Source: an uncultured Dorea sp. (GTDB lineage: Bacteria; Bacillota; Clostridia; Lachnospirales; Lachnospiraceae). From it: DNA of 19,070 nt. Made by a program: the position numbers and the translations under genes. Location: contig CAJULU010000068.1 in the NCBI GenBank assembly GCA_910587575.1, positions 1 through 19,070 on the forward strand. The letters are read 5' to 3'. The notes below the pieces were generated by a model. The model saw only the letters and a program-made list of their open reading frames with translations, searched no databases and was not told the origin of the DNA. Below are positions 15,507 to 19,070 of the stretch, piece after piece; positions within the stretch are counted from its first letter, which is position 1, and each line of letters opens with the position of its first letter.

Positions 15507-15540
15507 AAAAAGCAGGGGTGGTTGTTACTCACTCCTGCTT
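15507..15540 (-). terminator. Intrinsic terminator overlapping the end of the HD gene
   Basis: An 11-bp stem with one G-T pair (15510-15520 against 15530-15540, 9-nt loop) is followed on the minus strand by a T run (15511-15507). The stop codon of the HD gene at 15525 lies in the loop. The plus strand has no T run after the stem, so it is a weaker terminator for the convergent permease gene. Confidence 0.75.
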
Positions 15541-16103
15541 ACAACATCGTAAATATCTTTTCCAGTTTTCTGTTCAAAATATTCTTTCAATCTTATATTC
15601 GTATCCCATTTTTCTTTCGGATAGCAACCGTATCTTTTCTTAACATCTCCCATGCGTTCCTCTATATCGAGGACTCCTTCACTCCCTGCCAAAGAATCAC
15701 ATAACTGAATCAATCTGTCATAATCGTCAAAAACAGTTTTCGTCAATGTGGTTTGAATCAGTTCCATTTCCTCATCGGAAGTATCAGATTTTCCAATATA
15801 CTCTTTCACAGACTGATTGTTAAATGAGTGTGTAAGACAGATTTTTGCGGCTTCATCATATCCTAATGACATCATATAGGTATAGCCATCTGATACATGT
15901 CCTAAATGTCTGACTCCAAACTTTCTTCCAATATCATGCAGCAGACCTAGTACATATGCCTTTTCAGCATCTAACCCTTCACATAATCCGGCTATTTTTT
16001 CAGCACAATGTGCTGCAATCCGGCTATGATTTCCCCAGGGTCCGGGATTGCATTGTTCGGCTTCTCTTAATAATCTTTCAGCTTGTGTTCTTGTAGGTAT
16101 CAT
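15525..16103 (-). CDS. HD-domain phosphohydrolase
   Basis: The 192-aa protein is a small stand-alone HD-superfamily metal-dependent phosphohydrolase. Likely metal ligands are H26 (in GNHSRIAAH), H56-D57 (in GLLHDIGRKFG) and D136 (in IQLCDSLA). Overall pattern (NPGPW near the start, LTHSF in the middle, YDRLIQLCD) resembles a family I remember as widespread in clostridia, annotated only as HD-domain protein. The substrate is not established; nucleotides or RNA ends are possible. It starts 47 bp behind the kinase-ASCH gene with no terminator, so the two are probably co-transcribed. The start ATG lies 13 bases after AGGAG, a longish spacing, but an earlier ATG is in a frame that closes quickly. 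Base composition is intermediate between its neighbours. Confidence 0.9.
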   Translation of the reverse strand: MIPTRTQAERLLREAEQCNPGPWGNHSRIAAHCAEKIAGLCEGLDAEKAYVLGLLHDIGRKFGVRHLGHVSDGYTYMMSLGYDEAAKICLTHSFNNQSVKEYIGKSDTSDEEMELIQTTLTKTVFDDYDRLIQLCDSLAGSEGVLDIEERMGDVKKRYGCYPKEKWDTNIRLKEYFEQKTGKDIYDVVSRSE

Positions 16104-16150
16104 ATTTTTTGTTCATCTCCTCTGATTCCTGTATATCCTTCGGATTATAA

Positions 16151-17023
16151 TCAGTCCCTTGTCTTAATATATACATAAGACTGCGGTACATAACTGATTC
16201 CCATCCTTATTAATTCTACAGGGGTTTCATACCGTACCGCTTTTCCTAACTTATAGGCACAGGCACGACTCTGGTTTTTAAAATATTCTTCAAAAAACTC
16301 CTCCGAAATGCCGGACTCCTCGCAAGTTTCTTCCCATAATTTTTCTTTTTTCATAGAATATTTTTCAAGTATTTCAACTTCACCAACAACCTTTTTAACA
16401 GGTGATGTCGCATACAAATAGATTTTGTCTATATTCTCTGTACAAAGCTTTTTCCGAAATTCATATTTCTTTTTTCCTAAAGTAATTTTCTCTGCATAAA
16501 TTGGATTAACGGGAAGAATTAGACTTTTCCCAAATTTTGTCTGACTTTCAATATCATTCGACACTATTTTATAGTCTAAATCCAGATTACCTGCTAATTC
16601 CTTAGCATATTCCATTTCTTTTTCTTGAAATAATTTTACAAACTGCTCATCCCAAATAATTCCATCTCGTTGTTTCATTCTTTCCTGTATTACATATGGT
16701 TTGTCCACCAATACAATCAGCAAATCAATATTTAATGCATAAATGACTTCCTTACTTATTAATTCTATCTTTCCCTTATGATTCAATAAACATAAATGCC
16801 CATCCAGAATGAACTCTGCCCCGGTACTTCTGATTGCCTCAACCTCCTCAATCAGAAAACTTTGATTTAATCTGATATTATCAACTTTTTTTTGATGAAA
16901 ATTTTCTTTCCCTTTTTTTAATATTAACTGACTGGCCGAAAAACATTCTATACCTTTCTCTCTACTTAAAGACTTACAATATTGTGTTTTTCCCACTCCA
17001 TGAATACCACAGACAAAAATCAT
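16151..17023 (-). CDS. P-loop kinase-like domain fused to ASCH domain
   Basis: The 290-aa protein has two parts. Residues 1 to ~160 are a P-loop NTPase of the small kinase/AAA_33-like type: Walker A GIHGVGKT (6-13), FILDGH (71-76) as the likely Walker B region, and a basic stretch VIQERMKQRDG (111-121) resembling a kinase lid. Residues ~167-288 match the ASCH domain, a PUA-like fold thought to bind RNA or modified nucleosides: ILPVNPIYAEKI, GKKKYEFRKK, and YATSPVKKVVGEVEI (204-218). The pairing suggests ATP-dependent action on RNA or a nucleotide, but activity is inferred only. AGGAG lies five bases before the ATG. It follows a terminator and probably leads a two-gene unit with the HD gene. 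The coding sequence is markedly AT-rich. Confidence 0.88.
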   Translation of the reverse strand: MIFVCGIHGVGKTQYCKSLSREKGIECFSASQLILKKGKENFHQKKVDNIRLNQSFLIEEVEAIRSTGAEFILDGHLCLLNHKGKIELISKEVIYALNIDLLIVLVDKPYVIQERMKQRDGIIWDEQFVKLFQEKEMEYAKELAGNLDLDYKIVSNDIESQTKFGKSLILPVNPIYAEKITLGKKKYEFRKKLCTENIDKIYLYATSPVKKVVGEVEILEKYSMKKEKLWEETCEESGISEEFFEEYFKNQSRACAYKLGKAVRYETPVELIRMGISYVPQSYVYIKTRD

Positions 17024-17033
17024 ATTTTCTCCT

Positions 17034-17065
17034 AAAAAGGCTATCTTATATAAAAGACAGCCTTT
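17034..17065 (-). terminator. Intrinsic terminator overlapping the GNAT stop codon
   Basis: AAAGGCT (17059-17065 read on the minus strand) pairs with AGCCTTT (17042-17036). A further 4 bp (TCTT/AAGA) lie inside across one mismatch, and the loop is 6 nt. The minus-strand run TTTTT (17038-17034) follows and leads straight into the AGGAG of the next gene. The GNAT stop lies in the first arm. Confidence 0.7.
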
Positions 17066-17075
17066 AATAATTCAA
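17047..17075 (-). promoter_or_regulatory. Candidate promoter of the kinase-ASCH gene, inside the GNAT terminator
   Basis: On the minus strand TTGAAT (17075-17070), 17 bases, then TATATA (17052-17047) lie 24 bases before the kinase-ASCH start. The -10 falls in the terminator loop. Both hexamers match consensus at four of six positions, and AT richness raises the chance of a coincidental match. Confidence 0.3.
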
Positions 17076-17708
17076 CATTTCTATTCTTCTTTTCCATTCA
17101 CAGTCATAAAATCTTCCCATATATTCAATAAACTCTTTTAGGTTATTGCTTCCTGTCTTAAAATTCTCATACCAGAAATCAATATCCTTAATTTCTATCT
17201 TACTAAAGAATATTTTCTTCTTAGTAAGAATACCATTGTATGATAACTCTGTACTAAATATATTGTAATAATTCCACTGTGCCTGCTCTAATGCAAAGCC
17301 ATAATATTCTAATAAGGCAGTAAACTGATGTTGTTTTGATTTATGCATTGTCATTAGCGGCTTATCCTCCTGAAGCCACTCGAAACTCATTTCCATTAAT
17401 TTTTTACCGATTCCTTGCCTTTGAAACGGCGATGCTACGCGCAATGTACAAATCTTTTTTTCCTCTTCTGTTGATTTTAAGATCGCAACACCGGCGATAC
17501 GGTATTCCTTTTCACAAATGATAATTTCTCTATCATTCCGCAATTCTCTATTTTCTAAAAATAATCCATGATACCACTTGGAAAAACCAGGATATTCAAT
17601 ATTCAGTCTTTTTAAAAAATTATATATCTCACGGTAGTATAATGTTTTGTTAAAATCGGAGAAAGTAGAATATATACGATACTGTTGATCTTTATTTGAT
17701 TGATTCAT
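17064..17708 (-). CDS. GNAT-family N-acetyltransferase
   Basis: The 214-aa protein contains a GNAT fold at about 60-150. The strand IAGVAILK is followed by CTLRVASPFQRQGIGKKLM, whose QRQGIG (96-101) is the acetyl-CoA pyrophosphate-binding motif A, and then by ALLEYYGFAL (131-140), the usual strand-4/5 region. About 60 extra residues with aromatic and charged character follow and are not typical of minimal GNATs. The acceptor is unknown. A perfect AAAGGAGG site lies just before the ATG, the gene has its own consensus-like promoter (17735-17763) and a terminator at its stop codon, so it looks like a one-gene unit among same-strand neighbours. Confidence 0.87.
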   Translation of the reverse strand: MNQSNKDQQYRIYSTFSDFNKTLYYREIYNFLKRLNIEYPGFSKWYHGLFLENRELRNDREIIICEKEYRIAGVAILKSTEEEKKICTLRVASPFQRQGIGKKLMEMSFEWLQEDKPLMTMHKSKQHQFTALLEYYGFALEQAQWNYYNIFSTELSYNGILTKKKIFFSKIEIKDIDFWYENFKTGSNNLKEFIEYMGRFYDCEWKRRIEMLNY

Positions 17709-17734
17709 AACTTCCTCCTTTCTTTAATCATATT

Positions 17735-17763
17735 ATTATACCTCTTATCTTATTCACTTTCAA
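17735..17763 (-). promoter_or_regulatory. Promoter of the GNAT gene
   Basis: On the minus strand TTGAAA (17763-17758), a 17-base spacer and TATAAT (17740-17735) make a near-consensus housekeeping promoter, 26 bases before the GNAT start codon at 17708. Confidence 0.75.
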
Positions 17764-17777
17764 TACATTTGTTCATA

Positions 17778-18929
17778 TTATTTTGATTTTTTCTTTCTAT
17801 ATACACCTGCAAGGACAATTCCAACTCCAACTACAATACAAATTAGCATACTGGCTAAATTATACGGCAAATGCGAAGCCAGAATACTAATCCCAGTCAC
17901 TATAGCACTGCTTATAATCCCAAGCACTACCACCAAAAACGCATACATCAAAATAATGCTCCCTTTCGTTTTCGAATAATTCACTTTCACCAGACAGCTA
18001 AAGTTCTTCGAACAACCTTTCGTTTTCCAATGGTAGGCTAATATATGCCCTTTAGCAAAATCAATTTTTGCCCCCAGATAATCATCCCACAATCCTTCTT
18101 CCAGTTCTCTGCAACTCATTTCTAAATCATCAAAAGAACTTACATCATAAGCAGATGGCTCCATAACCAGAAAATGAACTCTTCGGAACCCGGCCATTTC
18201 TTCATGATTTACTATAATTTCCGCTCTTACCTTTTCTTCAATATTTCTTTTTTCGTTTATTTTAAAGTCAATCATTCTTGTCCCTGAAAAGGCGCTTTCA
18301 AATGATTTATTTAATGGCTCGCTATCAAAATAAATATTATCAGCCAATGCATTTCCATTTATTCGAAATCTGATATAAATTGTATCAAATTTCTCCAATT
18401 CTTCATTAGAATTGACATATTTCTGAAAATTTTGAAATTTAAACTCTAATTTCGTTCCGGTACCAAATTCTATCGGTTCAACGGAATATACCTCTTTGAT
18501 AACTTGATCCAACGGGAATACCAACAGTTTTTCTTCCCCGACTTCAACAATTGTATAATTATCTTTTGTCTGGATTTCACAATCTGTGTTGAAAATTATA
18601 TTTGCATTATTCTTGGTGGTCATCTTCTCCGCCAGATCTCTGATATTATTTTCGCTTATTTTAAATGGACAAAAAAATGTCAACTTATCTATTAGCTTAT
18701 ATCTGCAAATCTTTATTCCAATATCCAGACACGGAATATTTTCACTAACAATATGTTTGTAATCTTCTAAAGACCAAAAATTTATATGTAAATCAAACTC
18801 TGGTTTCTCATTTTCTTCTTCTGCTTTTTCGTTTACTGTACTTAATTCCGACTTTTTCACACCGGAACCAACCTCTGCAGTATCGTCCACTTGACCATTT
18901 GCCAGATACCATAATCCAAAGCTTTTCAT
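17778..18929 (-). CDS. Uncharacterised protein with two C-terminal membrane helices
   Basis: I do not recognise this 383-aa protein. There is no signal peptide. Residues 1-320 appear soluble: a short N-terminal segment, a Glu/Lys-rich linker (about 24-45), then a largely beta-strand region with alternating charged and hydrophobic residues (for example DTIYIRFRI at 182-190, KVRAEIIV at 233-240, RRVHFLVMEPSAYD at 249-262). Two membrane helices follow (about 325-350 and 357-377) with a short loop, and the protein ends in RKKKSK. The positive-inside rule puts the large domain and the tail in the cytosol, so it is a membrane-tethered cytosolic domain. GGAG lies eight bases before the ATG and a good promoter precedes it. 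AT-rich, like its neighbours. A sensor, scaffold or defence-related anchor are all possible; none is shown. Confidence 0.8.
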   Translation of the reverse strand: MKSFGLWYLANGQVDDTAEVGSGVKKSELSTVNEKAEEENEKPEFDLHINFWSLEDYKHIVSENIPCLDIGIKICRYKLIDKLTFFCPFKISENNIRDLAEKMTTKNNANIIFNTDCEIQTKDNYTIVEVGEEKLLVFPLDQVIKEVYSVEPIEFGTGTKLEFKFQNFQKYVNSNEELEKFDTIYIRFRINGNALADNIYFDSEPLNKSFESAFSGTRMIDFKINEKRNIEEKVRAEIIVNHEEMAGFRRVHFLVMEPSAYDVSSFDDLEMSCRELEEGLWDDYLGAKIDFAKGHILAYHWKTKGCSKNFSCLVKVNYSKTKGSIILMYAFLVVVLGIISSAIVTGISILASHLPYNLASMLICIVVGVGIVLAGVYRKKKSK

Positions 18930-18969
18930 TATTTATTCTCCATATTTAAAGTCCCTATTCTCTAACTTA

Positions 18970-18998
18970 ATTATATCATTGAACTTTCTATTCGTCCA
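18970..18998 (-). promoter_or_regulatory. Promoter of the 383-aa membrane protein gene
   Basis: On the minus strand TGGACG (18998-18993), a 17-base spacer and TATAAT (18975-18970) preceded by TGA form an extended -10 promoter about 40 bases before the start codon at 18929. The remaining bases to the window end (18999-19070) show nothing I can support. Confidence 0.65.
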
Positions 18999-19070
18999 TA
19001 TCATTTCGTACCTTATCAGCTTTGACGCTTAAATTTATGTTTACTTTCTTAGAGCACATTGGATTCCATT

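Noticed and set aside
16104..16150. Separate promoter for the HD gene (TATAAT on the minus strand near 16144-16149)
   Set aside because: A TATAAT exists, but no acceptable -35 lies 16-18 bases upstream in this AT-rich stretch; co-transcription with the kinase-ASCH gene is simpler.

Overview
The window looks like chromosomal DNA of a gut-type Clostridia, probably Lachnospiraceae. The evidence is strong AGGAGG-type ribosome binding sites, dense same-strand operons, several two-component/ABC-transporter modules, and an HD phosphohydrolase of a type common in clostridia. This placement is an inference from gene content, not from a marker gene. No rRNA, tRNA, CRISPR array, transposase or integrase was seen. 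No stretch longer than 300 bases lacks a gene. The longest non-coding parts are 1-225, 9954-10124, 10803-10962, 11974-12121 and 18930-19070.

Left block (226-9953, all minus strand). Transcription starts from a strong extended -10 promoter at 9992-10019. It reads a YtrB-like ABC ATPase, an ABC-2-type permease with a large extracytoplasmic C-terminal domain, a PfkB-family sugar/nucleoside kinase, an OmpR-type response regulator, a single-membrane-pass histidine kinase, a LolD/MacB-like ABC ATPase, an 8-TM FtsX-type permease and finally an AraC-family regulator closed by a 17-bp-stem terminator. Several junctions overlap (kinase/regulator 26 bp, ATPase/permease 26 bp and 7 bp). A helically phased set of TGTAAG-like half-sites sits before the FtsX-type transporter genes.

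Middle block (10125-15480, plus strand, divergent from the left block). This is a second, paralogous cassette in the same gene order: OmpR regulator, histidine kinase, LolD-like ATPase, 8-TM FtsX permease. It is laid out more loosely than the first, with 160-bp and 148-bp gaps. Both histidine kinases have almost no extracytoplasmic sensor, so each probably listens to its cognate transporter. Peptide or envelope-stress sensing and export are the likely themes.

Right block (15525-18929, minus strand, visibly AT-richer). It encodes an unrecognised 383-aa protein anchored by two C-terminal membrane helices, a GNAT acetyltransferase with its own promoter and terminator, a P-loop kinase-like domain fused to an ASCH (PUA-like, putative RNA-binding) domain, and an HD phosphohydrolase in an apparent two-gene unit with the fusion. 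This block is the best candidate for something undescribed. A kinase-ASCH plus HD phosphohydrolase pair could be an RNA or nucleotide processing/repair module, but this is inference.
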